From Streptomyces sp. SID13031 (GTDB lineage Bacteria > Actinomycetota > Actinomycetes > Propionibacteriales > Kribbellaceae), in assembly GCF_010548305.1 (NCBI RefSeq), contig NZ_JAAGLV010000017.1, positions 62,001 through 126,000 on the forward strand: a stretch of DNA of 64,000 bases, read 5' to 3'. The notes under the pieces are model-generated. The model ran no database searches. It saw only the letters and a list, made by a program, of their open reading frames with translations, and was not told the DNA's origin. The stretch's first letter is position 1. Every line of letters starts with the position of its first letter. The translations under genes and the position numbers were made by a program. This document shows, piece after piece, positions 1 through 8,284 of this stretch.

Positions 1-20
1 TGACGAAGTACAACGAGTAG
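1..20 (+). CDS. 3' end of an upstream gene (partial)
   Basis: The first bases read as the last five codons of a plus-strand gene (Thr-Lys-Tyr-Asn-Glu, then TAG at 18-20). A strong hairpin begins at the stop codon, as expected at a gene end. Too little is present to name the product; the call rests on the stop codon and the hairpin position only. Confidence 0.35.
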
Positions 21-48
21 GCCCTTTCCCCAGAAGGGAAAGGGCCTA
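18..48. terminator. hairpin terminator between convergent genes
   Basis: Thirteen-base perfect arms (TAGGCCCTTTCCC and its complement) flank the loop CAGAA. There is no U-run. It sits between the end of the left-edge gene and the end of the minus-strand sugar dehydrogenase and can serve both directions. Confidence 0.7.
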
Positions 49-67
49 CAGCGTCAGCAGCTGACTG

Positions 68-2131
68 CTAGGGGAACTTCAGGCGAACTATGACGTTGTC
101 TATTCCGCTGGGGGTGCCGCCGTTCATGTCGTCGTTGGTGGAGGTGAGCCAGAGGGCTCCGTCCGGGGTTTTGGTGATGCTGCGGAGGCGGCCCCAGCGG
201 CCGGAGAAGACGGCCTGGGGGGTGCCTACGCCGTTGCCGGCCGCGTTGATCTGGGTGACCCAGAGCTGGCGGCCGGTGACGCCGGCGATGTAGATCCAGT
301 CGTTGACGATCTCGACGCCACTGGGACCGGCCTGGGAAGTGGACCAGGTGCGCTTCGGTGCGATGAAGCCGCCGCAGTCGCCGATGGTTCCTTCACACGC
401 GGGCCAGCCGTAGTTGCCGCCCTTCTGGATCAGGTTGAGCTCGTCCTGGCTGTTCTCGCCGAACTCGGTGGACCACAGCTGCCCACGGGAGTCCCAAGCC
501 AGACCTTGCGGGTTGCGGAAGCCCAGGGCCCAGACGTAACGGTTGTTGCCGCCCTCGCTGATGAATGGGTTGTCGCTGGGCGGTGTCCCATCCGGGTTGA
601 TCCGCAGGATCTTGCCGTTCAGTGAGCCGCGGTTCTGCGAGTTGCCGCTGTTCTTGGCGTCGCCGACGCTCGCGTAGAGCTTGCCGTCCGGACCGAACCG
701 CAGCCGGCCGCCGTTGTGGTACCGGTTCTTCGCCAGCCCGGTCAGCACCGGCGACGACGTCGTGGCCAGTACGCCGTTCTCGTACTTCATCCGCACGATC
801 CGGTTGTCGTTCGCGGCCGTGTGGTAGAAGTACACCCAGTGGTCGGTGCTGAAGGTCGGCGACAACGCCAGCCCCAGCAGACCGCCCTCACCAGTCGTGG
901 TGACAGCGCCAGGAACCTTGCCCAGCGTGGTCTTCTGCCCGGTCGACGTCACCAGCAGTACCTCGAACCGGTCCCGCTCGGTGACGAGCGCCGACCCGGA
1001 CCCATCCGGCAGGAACGCGACGCTCCAGCCCAGGTCGACCTTGGCGATGTCGCGGTCGTACCCCGGAATGCCACCGGTGCCCGTACTGCTGGTCTGAACG
1101 CTCACCGTGTTGCTCGCGGCGGACGCGTTGCCATCAGGGTCACGAGCCTTGACCGTGAACGAGTACTGCGTATTGGGCGTCAGGTTCGTGATCGTCGTGG
1201 TCAGCGAGGTCGTCGTCGACACCTTGGCCGTGCCCTGGTAGACGTCGTACCCGGCGATGCCGCCGCTGTTGTCGGTCGACGCGTTCCAGGCCAGCCCGAC
1301 GCTGTTCGAGGTCGTCGACGTCGCGCGCAGGTTGCCCGGCGCGGTCGGCGGCTGGGTGTCACCGCTCGGCGGTGTCGTGAAGGCCACCACGTTGCTCTGC
1401 TGCGAAGCGTTGCCCGCGGCATCGAAAGCACCGATCGACACGTCGTACGCCGTATTGGAGGTCAGCGTGTCGACCGTCGCGGACAAGGTGTTCGCGTCGA
1501 CCACCTTGAGCACGTTGCCGCCGCGGTTGATCTCGTACCGGACCACGCTCACGTTGTCGGTGGCGGCCGTCCAGGTGAAGGTCGCCGCGTTCGACTTGAT
1601 GTTGCTGACGGCGAGGTTCCCGGGAGCCGACGGCGGCGTGGTGTCGTCGCTGGTCGGCGTGACGGTCAGCTTGTCGGCGTTCGGGCCGCCGTCGGCGGTG
1701 GTCGCGCGGGCGCGGATCGTGTTGGTCCCGGCGGCCAGCGTCAGCCGGACCGTCTTGGTCGCCCAGGTGGTCCAGGCGCCGGTACCGGGGAAGGTGATGC
1801 CGACCGCGCCGGCCACCCCGTTCACGGTGAAGTCGAGCGGCCGCGCGGCCGTCGTACCGTTGGCGTAGCGAAGCGTCACGTCGGCCGGTCCGGCCGGTGC
1901 CGTCACCGTCCACTCGACGTAGCTGCCGACGAGGTTGTCGTAGTTGACGAAGCCGGTACCGGTGTAGCCGGCGTGGTTCGACTCGACCACGCCTTGGGAG
2001 ATGGTGGCGTTCTCGGCCTGGTAGTCGGTGGCTGCCGCGGTCGCGGACGGAGTCAGTGGGGCGAGGGCCAGCGTGACGGCGACGGCTGAGAGGCCGCTGA
2101 GCAGCGCACGCCGAAAAGATCGACGGGTCAT
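68..2131 (-). CDS. secreted CBM35-FnIII-FnIII-glucose/sorbosone dehydrogenase-like protein
   Basis: The 687-residue protein starts with a basic signal peptide (MTRRSFRRALLSGL, cleavage near residue 34). It continues with a CBM35-like module at about 37-158 (starting YQAENATI), two fibronectin type III domains at about 164-253 and 260-347, and a six-bladed glucose/sorbosone dehydrogenase (GSDH) propeller at about 356-687. The family is PQQ-dependent and oxidises sugars; the conserved HNGG stretch falls at 472-475. The start at 2131 is preferred over an in-frame start 48 bases upstream because it is preceded by AGGAG and begins the signal peptide. The CBM35 is very similar to the one in the GH2 enzyme at 52355-55411, and both genes share a 17-base upstream element. 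The likely role is extracellular oxidation of a bound polysaccharide or its fragments; the substrate is not visible. Confidence 0.88.
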   Translation of the reverse strand: MTRRSFRRALLSGLSAVAVTLALAPLTPSATAAATDYQAENATISQGVVESNHAGYTGTGFVNYDNLVGSYVEWTVTAPAGPADVTLRYANGTTAARPLDFTVNGVAGAVGITFPGTGAWTTWATKTVRLTLAAGTNTIRARATTADGGPNADKLTVTPTSDDTTPPSAPGNLAVSNIKSNAATFTWTAATDNVSVVRYEINRGGNVLKVVDANTLSATVDTLTSNTAYDVSIGAFDAAGNASQQSNVVAFTTPPSGDTQPPTAPGNLRATSTTSNSVGLAWNASTDNSGGIAGYDVYQGTAKVSTTTSLTTTITNLTPNTQYSFTVKARDPDGNASAASNTVSVQTSSTGTGGIPGYDRDIAKVDLGWSVAFLPDGSGSALVTERDRFEVLLVTSTGQKTTLGKVPGAVTTTGEGGLLGLALSPTFSTDHWVYFYHTAANDNRIVRMKYENGVLATTSSPVLTGLAKNRYHNGGRLRFGPDGKLYASVGDAKNSGNSQNRGSLNGKILRINPDGTPPSDNPFISEGGNNRYVWALGFRNPQGLAWDSRGQLWSTEFGENSQDELNLIQKGGNYGWPACEGTIGDCGGFIAPKRTWSTSQAGPSGVEIVNDWIYIAGVTGRQLWVTQINAAGNGVGTPQAVFSGRWGRLRSITKTPDGALWLTSTNDDMNGGTPSGIDNVIVRLKFP

Positions 2132-2180
2132 CGAGGTCTCCTGGTGTTCCGGGGCGGGAAGGAGCTGCAGGGGAACCACT

Positions 2181-2216
2181 CTGATAGTTAAGAAAGTTTC
2201 CTATCCTAACTATCAG
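2181..2216 (-). promoter_or_regulatory. CsnR/ROK-like operator inside a 10-bp inverted repeat
   Basis: GTTAAGAAAGTTTCCTA at 2187-2203 contains the palindrome GAAAGTTTC and lies 56 bases upstream of the dehydrogenase start. The same 17 bases recur at 55447-55463. Here the element is enclosed by perfect 10-base arms (CTGATAGTTA at 2181-2190, TAACTATCAG at 2207-2216). GAAASTTTC is, as recalled, the recognition core of the chitosanase repressor CsnR (ROK family) in Streptomyces; transfer to this gene is an inference. Confidence 0.6.
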
Positions 2217-2366
2217 TTCGCATCAAACCACCCTCCGTCAACCCCCGTCAACCTCTCGGGAATGCGCTTGCCCACTCTTTCCCGTCCCACCCGCCGACCT
2301 TGTGCACGGTCTGAGCGTTTACCGGCCACCGAAACGCTCAGCCGGTGCACAAAGTTGGGGTCGGGG

Positions 2367-3389
2367 TTAGAGGTCGGCGATGGTGATTAGGACCTTGCCG
2401 GTTGCGCCGGACTCGACTGCCTGGTGGGCGTTGGCGGTCTGGTCGAGGGGGAAGCGGAGTAGGGGGAGGCCGGTTTCCTCGCCGACGGGGAGGGCGCCGG
2501 CGGCGATCGCCACGTTGATGTCCTCCGCGGCAGCGGTCAGGATCTCCCAGCCGACGCTGTAGAGCAGCACGAACTGGTATCGCGAGTTCAGCCCCATGTT
2601 CGCCCGGATGTCCAGCTCGAACGGCTTGTTGCCGTCGTTGGAGTAGATCGCGATCGTGCCGCGCGGCCGTAGTACTGCGAGGTCGAGCTCGTTGTTGGCG
2701 CCCGCCGCGACCTCGACGACCAGGTCGACACCCTCAGGCGCGATCGCGCGAATCTGAGCCGCCGCGTCCTCGTCCCGGTAGTTCACGACGTGATGCGCAC
2801 CAGCGGCTTGCGCCAGGGCGGTCTTCGTGGGGCTGGTCGTCGAGATGACGGTTGCGCCCGCCCATCGGGCCAGCTGGATCGCCGCGTGCCCTACCGCGCC
2901 GGCGCCTCCCGCGACCAGGATCACCTTGCCGTCGAGCGCGCCCGGCGACAGTCGCGCAGGCCCGCCCTCGATGACCGTCAGTGCGCGATGCGCGGTGATC
3001 GCAGGGACGCCGATACTCGCGCCGAGCTCGAAGGAAGCGTCGGCGGCCAGCGGAAACACCCGCTCGGCAGGGACCGTCGTGTACTCCTGTGCCGTCCCAC
3101 TCAACGGCCGCAGGTACGCCGCCAGCGTCACCCAGACCCGGTCGCCGACCGCCAACCCGTCGACGCCTTCGCCCAGCGCGTCGACGACACCGGCGCCGTC
3201 CTGGTTCGGGATCGACTCGACCACCTCACCGCCGTACATGCCGGTGCGCGCCTTCCAGTCGGTCGGGTTCACGCCGGAGACGGCCACCCGGATCCGTACT
3301 TCGCCCGGCCCCGGCTCGGGGACCTCGCGATCGACGAGGTGGAGGACGGAGTCGGCCGCGCCGAGCTGGTCAAAAGTGATTGCCTTCAT
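2367..3389 (-). CDS. NADPH:quinone reductase / MDR-family oxidoreductase
   Basis: This 340-residue medium-chain dehydrogenase/reductase has the GroES-like N-terminal half with the typical GVNPTDWKARTG motif and a Rossmann fold with GGAGAVGHAAIQLA at about residue 160. The zinc-binding cysteines of alcohol dehydrogenases are absent, which points to the zinc-free quinone oxidoreductase branch using NADPH. The length is normal for the family. The ATG at 3389 begins MKAITFDQLG, the usual N-terminus, although no strong ribosome binding site precedes it. It is monocistronic and divergent from the TerC gene. The physiological substrate cannot be predicted. Confidence 0.85.
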   Translation of the reverse strand: MKAITFDQLGAADSVLHLVDREVPEPGPGEVRIRVAVSGVNPTDWKARTGMYGGEVVESIPNQDGAGVVDALGEGVDGLAVGDRVWVTLAAYLRPLSGTAQEYTTVPAERVFPLAADASFELGASIGVPAITAHRALTVIEGGPARLSPGALDGKVILVAGGAGAVGHAAIQLARWAGATVISTTSPTKTALAQAAGAHHVVNYRDEDAAAQIRAIAPEGVDLVVEVAAGANNELDLAVLRPRGTIAIYSNDGNKPFELDIRANMGLNSRYQFVLLYSVGWEILTAAAEDINVAIAAGALPVGEETGLPLLRFPLDQTANAHQAVESGATGKVLITIADL

Positions 3390-3550
3390 GCCAGCTACAG
3401 CTCACGGCGCAGCGGCCTTATTCCACTTCGGCCGAAGAGTTCTGTTCGGGCGACAGGGTGGCGCTGGAGTCTGTATGCGGTTCTCGATCTTGCCGAGAAC
3501 GAGCCGGTTGTGACCTGCCGCACGGCGCCGAGCCGGGGCGGCGACTAGGA

Positions 3551-3700
3551 TCGGTCCGTTTGTGGAGGGGAGTATTCCTTCGCGGCAGCGTCGTCATCAC
3601 GGCAGGCCCGGCAACTGAACGAGGCCCGCCCGGTGCTGTCGGTCCGAGAACCAGCGGGCGGAAGAGACCTCCGGACCCGCCCTTGCCGACGTCCGGAGGT
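3551..3700 (+). ncRNA. yybP-ykoY (Mn2+) riboswitch ahead of the TerC gene
   Basis: The leader contains the family's landmark strings in the right order: GGGGAGTA (3567-3574), GTCGTCA (3590-3596) and GACCTC (3666-3671). GGTCCG (3553-3558) pairs with CGGACC (3672-3677), and GAGG (3565-3568) with CCTC (3668-3671), to form P1. ACCTCCGGA (3667-3675) is perfectly complementary to TCCGGAGGT (3692-3700), which carries the Shine-Dalgarno of the downstream gene. P1 and the sequestering hairpin are therefore mutually exclusive, as expected for a translational ON switch. A possible -10 (TAGGAT, 3546-3551) places transcription start near 3557. Known members sense Mn2+ and precede TerC/YkoY or YybP genes. 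Confidence 0.85.
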
Positions 3701-3705
3701 ATGTC

Positions 3706-4701
3706 ATGGTCTCTGCCGTGCCCGCTCACGTGTGGATCCTCACGATCATCGGTCTGCTGGCGATCGTCGCCTTCGACCTGATCGTGATCGCCCGGCGAAA
3801 TCACACCGTCACGATCAAGGACGCGACTCGCTGGGTCCTCTTCTACGTCGGCTTGGCCGGGCTGTTCGCCGTCTTGCTGTTCGTCTTCAAACCCGGTGAC
3901 GCCTCCGGCTCGGAGTTCGTGGCCGGCTACATCACGGAGTACAGCCTCAGCGTCGACAACCTGTTCGTCTTCGTCATCATCATGGCCCGGTTCGCGGTGC
4001 CGTCGCTGGCGCAGGACAAGGTGCTCTACATCGGCATCGTCGTCTCGATGCTGCTCCGGGCCGTCTTCATCCTGGCCGGCGCCGCCGCCATCGCCGCGGC
4101 GAGCTGGGTGTTCTACTTCTTCGGCGCTTTCCTCGTCTACACGGCGGTCAGGCTCGCGCTCGAAGGTGAGAACGACGAGACCGACTTCCAGGAGAACGCC
4201 GTCATCCGCGGCCTGCGCAAGATCCTGCCGCTGCAGCACGACTACGACGACGCCAAGCTGGTCACGAAGAACGCGGACGGCAAGCGGATGTTCACCCCGC
4301 TGGTGATCGTGATCTCCGCGATCGGGATGGCCAACGTGATCTTCGCGCTGGACTCGATCCCGGCGATCTTCGGCCTCACCCAGGACGCGTACGTCGTACT
4401 GACCGCGAACGCGTTCGCCCTGATGGGGCTGCGCCAGCTGTACTTCCTGATCGGCGGCCTGCTGGAGCGCGTCATCTACCTGAACGTCGGCCTGTCGGTG
4501 ATCCTCGCCTTCATCGGCGTGAAGCTGATCATCGAGGCGCTGCACGGCTCGCATATCGACGACATCGGCGCGATCCACCTGCCGCACATCGGGATCGCCA
4601 CCTCGCTCGGCTTCATCGCCGCAACGCTGCTCGTGACGACGGTCGCAAGCCTGGTCAAGACCGGCTTCGACCGCCGTCGCGTCGAGGCAGAGGTCGAGTA
4701 G
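3706..4701 (+). CDS. TerC/Alx-family integral membrane protein (probable Mn2+ exporter)
   Basis: The 331-residue protein has about nine hydrophobic segments and the conserved acidic motifs of the TerC family, including the first-helix FDLIVI, the SLSVDNLFVF segment and the later FALDSIPAIF motif. Members of this branch (E. coli Alx, Bacillus YkoY) are implicated in manganese efflux from the cytosol, and the riboswitch immediately upstream supports that role. The ATG at 3706 follows GGAGG at 3695-3699. An ATG at 3701 is out of frame. The protein ends with a short charged tail. It appears monocistronic and is convergent with the MFS gene. Function in metal export is inferred from the family and leader. 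Confidence 0.9.
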   Translation: MVSAVPAHVWILTIIGLLAIVAFDLIVIARRNHTVTIKDATRWVLFYVGLAGLFAVLLFVFKPGDASGSEFVAGYITEYSLSVDNLFVFVIIMARFAVPSLAQDKVLYIGIVVSMLLRAVFILAGAAAIAAASWVFYFFGAFLVYTAVRLALEGENDETDFQENAVIRGLRKILPLQHDYDDAKLVTKNADGKRMFTPLVIVISAIGMANVIFALDSIPAIFGLTQDAYVVLTANAFALMGLRQLYFLIGGLLERVIYLNVGLSVILAFIGVKLIIEALHGSHIDDIGAIHLPHIGIATSLGFIAATLLVTTVASLVKTGFDRRRVEAEVE

Positions 4702-4731
4702 CACCTAGTTTCGACTAACTCCTGGCCTCGA

Positions 4732-6021
4732 CTAGCTCCTGGCTTCGTCTGCTTCTGCGGTCGGTACTGCGCCCTGTGCTGCACCTTGGGCGTCCGGCCG
4801 CAGTCGCAGGTAGAGCAGCGGGATCGGCGACAGGATCAGCCCGGACACCGTGAGCGCAGTACGGATCGAAGTGGCTCCGGCCAGCGCGCCGAGCGGGGGA
4901 CCGCCGGCCACCTGGCCGATGGCGTTCGACTGGGAGACCATCGAGAGGACCGTCGCCCGCGACTTCGAGTCGAGGTTGCGGTTCAGCCAGGCGGACTCGA
5001 TCGGGTAGCCGATGGTCGCCGCGATGGCGCCGAACCACATCGCCGCCAGGGCGACCCAGAGCTGCCCGGCCAGCGCGAACCCGATCACGCCGGCCAGCTG
5101 GAAGAGGCTGAGCAACGCGAGCAGCCCGTTCGGGTGCAGCGAGTTGACGCGGTCGGCCGAGACCTTGTTGACCACCAGCGAGGCGCCGAGCGACAGGAAC
5201 GTACCGATCAGCGCGAAAACGGTGAACCAGACTGCGGGGTCGGTCGTGCCGAGCAGGTTGGGGAAGTCGAAGTCCGACAGGATCTTCACCGACCACAACC
5301 GGTCGAAAGCCTCGCTCGACAACCCCGAGATCAGGCTGATCAGGACCAGCGCGCGGACCACCGGCCGGCGCCGGGCGACCGCCAGACCGTGCTTGAAGGT
5401 GCCGGCCATCTCGCGGAAGGTGTCCCGGTCGGCCGCCGGAGTCGGGTGGAAGTTCTGCTCCCGCATGACGAAGTACAGGATCAGTGCCAGCAGCATCATC
5501 CCGAGGCCGGACAGCACCATCGGCAGGCTCAGGCTGATCAGCCCGATCGCTCCCGCGGAGACGGTGCCGGCGATCTGGCCGACGAGCCGGATCTGCTGGC
5601 TGCGAACGAAGATCGGCCCGACGTTGTCCTCACCGACCTCGTCGGTGATCCAGGCCTGGTCGGCGCCCGAGGTGAAGGTGTAGCCGAGTCCCCAGATCAC
5701 CTGCGCCGCCAGGATGGCGAGGAAGGCCGGTACCAGCCCCTGGAGCAGGAACGCGACGCCGATCAGGGTGAAGCCGATCAGCACCGACAACCGCCGGCTG
5801 CGCAGGTCGGCGACGATCCCGGTCGGGATCTCGAACAGGAAGCAGGCGATCTCCATCGTCGTCCCGACCAGGACGAGCTGGAGGGGGCTGAGCCCGACTT
5901 CCTTGATCTGGTAAACGAGGTTGAGCGTGAACGTCAACGCGGACAGATAGGCCCAGACGCCGTGGAAGGCGTAGTAGGTACGGGCCGGATCGGCGGTCCG
6001 GTAGGCAGGCAAAAACGACAT
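4732..6021 (-). CDS. MFS transporter
   Basis: The 429-residue protein has twelve predicted membrane helices in two halves, with the loop 2-3 motif around GIVADLRSRRLSV typical of major facilitator proteins. AGGAG lies nine bases before the ATG at 6021. The sequence resembles actinobacterial drug/metabolite exporters of the MFS-1 type, but the substrate is not evident. It is single, with a coding-poor region upstream. The C-terminus ends in an Ala/Glu-rich cytoplasmic tail. Confidence 0.85.
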   Translation of the reverse strand: MSFLPAYRTADPARTYYAFHGVWAYLSALTFTLNLVYQIKEVGLSPLQLVLVGTTMEIACFLFEIPTGIVADLRSRRLSVLIGFTLIGVAFLLQGLVPAFLAILAAQVIWGLGYTFTSGADQAWITDEVGEDNVGPIFVRSQQIRLVGQIAGTVSAGAIGLISLSLPMVLSGLGMMLLALILYFVMREQNFHPTPAADRDTFREMAGTFKHGLAVARRRPVVRALVLISLISGLSSEAFDRLWSVKILSDFDFPNLLGTTDPAVWFTVFALIGTFLSLGASLVVNKVSADRVNSLHPNGLLALLSLFQLAGVIGFALAGQLWVALAAMWFGAIAATIGYPIESAWLNRNLDSKSRATVLSMVSQSNAIGQVAGGPPLGALAGATSIRTALTVSGLILSPIPLLYLRLRPDAQGAAQGAVPTAEADEARS

Positions 6022-6541
6022 CGTGGTTTCGCTCCTGAAAGCAGCACGTGTGCGGGCATGACGAAAGGCGACCGCCTAGAGGGCAGTCAAACGCCGGACG
6101 TGACGCACAACGGCACTGCTCGGCCGCCCGGATCGAGGTCCGGGATCAGCCGATGGCGGAGGTGCGCTTTCAGGAAGGGGTTTGCATGTCGCCGATGCTA
6201 GAGCAGCCCCCTGGCCCACCGCCTCCGAATTTCGTCACTCAGCAGCGCCGAATACCCGATTGGGCATCCATTACAGGGGTACGATCGAAGTAGCCCGGCC
6301 CGGCCGTTCCCCCGTGATGGTCGGGTCGGGTCTTTCACCGGCTAGATCATGCGGCCGAGTGGAAGCGCTGCGCGCCGAGCGCCTCGACCTGGCCGACTGG
6401 GGTGAGAACGCGATGGCTGACGCCCAGCAGTTCGTTGCTCAGGGCAACTTATCGACACATTGCGGCAGGTCGTCGTGCGGCGATCGAGAACCAGCTCGCT
6501 CTCACCCGAACGCCGAAACCCTGAGGTTCTAGGCTTGTCCC
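6022..6541. other. 520-bp intergenic region, no convincing gene
   Basis: All frames are interrupted or show unbiased third positions. A 116-codon open frame at 6182-6532 lacks a ribosome binding site. Around 6360-6420 a short stretch with coding-like composition (ALRAERLDLADWGE) has no intact context and may be a gene remnant. The end of the region carries a -10 like TAGGCT at 6530-6535, seven bases before the GNAT start, so that transcript is probably leaderless. Confidence 0.5.
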
Positions 6542-7123
6542 ATGCCCGTCCTCGTAGACCCAGCCCTGCCCGCAGGAACTCTGCGCGACCTCGAGCAACC
6601 CCACCTGACCGTCGATGAAGAGCTGGTACTACGCCCGTGGAGCGCCGCCGACGCGCCGATGGTGCAGACGGCCTTCAGCTGCCCGGACATCCAGCGCTGG
6701 CACGTCAGGCGCCTCGACACACCCGAGGAAGCCGTCGAATGGACCGCGCAGTGGCAGTCCCGTTGGGCAGCCGACGAAGCAGCAAGCTGGGCGGTCGTGG
6801 ACAGCGACAACGAGCCGCTCGGTCAGGTGGGGCTGCGCAGCATCTCGTTGACGGAGGCCTCGGCCGGCGTCTCGTACTGGGTGCTGCCGGCCGCGCGCGG
6901 GCGAGGTCTCGCCGCGCGGGCCGTGCGGTCCATGCAGGTCTGGGCCTTCGGCGAGCTCGGGTTCAACCGGCTGGACATCCAGCACTCAACCCGGAACGAG
7001 GCCTCCTGCAAGGTCGCGGGTAAAACCGGGTTCGCCCTGGAAGGGACGCTGCGGCAGGCGATCCAGCACGCAGACGGCTGGCACGACTGGCACGTCCACG
7101 GCCGCATCCGAAGCGACGGCTAA
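6542..7123 (+). CDS. GNAT N-acetyltransferase (RimJ/RimL type)
   Basis: This 193-residue protein has the acetyl-CoA binding signature of the family: the strand ending SYWVLPAARG followed by RGLAARAV, then the ELGFNRLDIQ strand and the NEASCKVAGKTGF motif seen in ribosomal-protein alanine acetyltransferase relatives. Acceptor substrates in this family range from ribosomal proteins to antibiotics and amino acids; none is indicated by neighbours. The ATG at 6542 is seven bases after a likely -10 box, suggesting leaderless translation. A palindromic terminator follows. Confidence 0.88.
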   Translation: MPVLVDPALPAGTLRDLEQPHLTVDEELVLRPWSAADAPMVQTAFSCPDIQRWHVRRLDTPEEAVEWTAQWQSRWAADEAASWAVVDSDNEPLGQVGLRSISLTEASAGVSYWVLPAARGRGLAARAVRSMQVWAFGELGFNRLDIQHSTRNEASCKVAGKTGFALEGTLRQAIQHADGWHDWHVHGRIRSDG

Positions 7124-7147
7124 CAGAGCTCGTCACCGTCGACGGAC

Positions 7148-7172
7148 GCAAGCCCACCAGTGGTGGGCTTGC
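7148..7172. terminator. palindromic terminator, repeat copy 1
   Basis: Twelve-base arms with a single central base (GCAAGCCCACCA-G-TGGTGGGCTTGC) lie between convergent genes. Nearly the same CCCACCA/TGGTGGG palindrome recurs at 59915-59945 and 63327-63351, each time just after a gene. Confidence 0.7.
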
Positions 7173-7214
7173 AGCGCGATGGAGTTCCGGGGGCCGGGCG
7201 GTTGGTCGTGGCGG

Positions 7215-8192
7215 TTAGCGGCGGAGGGTAGTTGAGGCGCCGGGCTCCAACGTGCAGGGGTGGAGTTGGGGTGGCGGGGTCGGGCCGGGCGTTTCGAGGT
7301 GGTCGATCAAGGCGTCGACGCCGAGGGTGCCGAGGATGGCGCCGGGGGCTCGCATGATCGTCAGTTGCGGCTCAGCGATCGGCGCCAGCGCAGGTGAGCC
7401 GAAAGACAGGATCGACAGGTCAGCCGGTACGTCGATGCCGGCGCCGGCCAGCTGTGACAGCAGCCCGAAGCCGGCCAGCTCGTTCATCAGGATCACTGCG
7501 GTGGTCCCAGGTGGTAGCTGGATCGCCCGCCCGGCAGCGACTGTCGGCTCGCACTCGAGCAGGAACGGCCGCAACCCACGCTTGGCGCACAATCGCCGAT
7601 AGGCAGCCTCCGAGCGCACCTTGGGCCCGTACTCCGGGAGCGGCTGGGTCGCCGTGATCAGGGTGATGTCCTGATGGCCGAGTTCCTGCAGGTGATCCAG
7701 CGCATCGCTCATGCTCTGGTCGAAGTCGATGTCCACGTGGATCAACCCCGCCGGATCCGCAGTACGGCCGATCAGCGCGAACGGCGTACCGGCGGCGAGC
7801 AGTGCCTCGACCCGCGCGTCCTCCAGCAGCACCTCCATCAGCACGACGCCGTCGACCAGCCCCTGGCCGATGAGCTCGCCGATCTCGTCGCTGTCGTTGT
7901 CCACTGGCCAGAGCACCAAGTGATACCCCCGGGCACGGGCGGCCCGGGACGCGCTCGTGATGAAGTCGCTGCCGAACCCGTTGTCCAGCCTCGGGTGGGC
8001 CAGCGCGATGATCCTCGTACGCCGGGCCGCCAGCGCGCGGGCGAGCACGTTGCGGTGGTACCCGAGCTCGCTCATCGCCGACTCGACCCTGTTCCGGGTG
8101 GCCGCGGTGACGGGTTTGGTGCCGTTGAGGACGAACGAGACCGTCGCGATCGACACCCCCGCCCGCTCGGCGACATCGCGCACCGTGGCCAT
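7215..8192 (-). CDS. LacI-family transcriptional repressor
   Basis: The N-terminus MATVRDVAERAGVSIATVSF is a canonical LacI helix-turn-helix, followed by the hinge and a periplasmic-binding-protein-like effector domain; 325 residues is normal. The ATG at 8192 is chosen because it begins directly before the HTH and follows GGGAG; an in-frame ATG 36 bases upstream is possible. The gene is divergent from the ThuA/Gfo-Idh/ABC/GH95 locus and probably controls it. A pseudo-palindrome GGTTAACCGTTTTACC at 8249-8264 in the shared promoter is the likely operator. The inducer is presumably a sugar of that pathway. Confidence 0.9.
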   Translation of the reverse strand: MATVRDVAERAGVSIATVSFVLNGTKPVTAATRNRVESAMSELGYHRNVLARALAARRTRIIALAHPRLDNGFGSDFITSASRAARARGYHLVLWPVDNDSDEIGELIGQGLVDGVVLMEVLLEDARVEALLAAGTPFALIGRTADPAGLIHVDIDFDQSMSDALDHLQELGHQDITLITATQPLPEYGPKVRSEAAYRRLCAKRGLRPFLLECEPTVAAGRAIQLPPGTTAVILMNELAGFGLLSQLAGAGIDVPADLSILSFGSPALAPIAEPQLTIMRAPGAILGTLGVDALIDHLETPGPTPPPQLHPCTLEPGASTTLRR

Positions 8193-8215
8193 CCGTCGTA
8201 CTCCCGCACTAAGTC

Positions 8216-8264
8216 TTGACATGGACACCGCTCTGGCAACTAGGCTTAGGTTAACCGTTTTACC
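8216..8264 (+). promoter_or_regulatory. divergent promoter region with LacI-type operator
   Basis: TTGACA (8216-8221) is a good -35; TAGGCT (8241-8246) is a possible -10, though the 19-base spacing is long. Transcription would start inside GGTTAACCGTTTTACC (8249-8264), which has six of eight matched pairs around a central CG as in LacI-family operators. The operator position would block transcription toward the ThuA gene. Confidence 0.5.
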
Positions 8265-8284
8265 GCCACTCCGAACGGATACCC

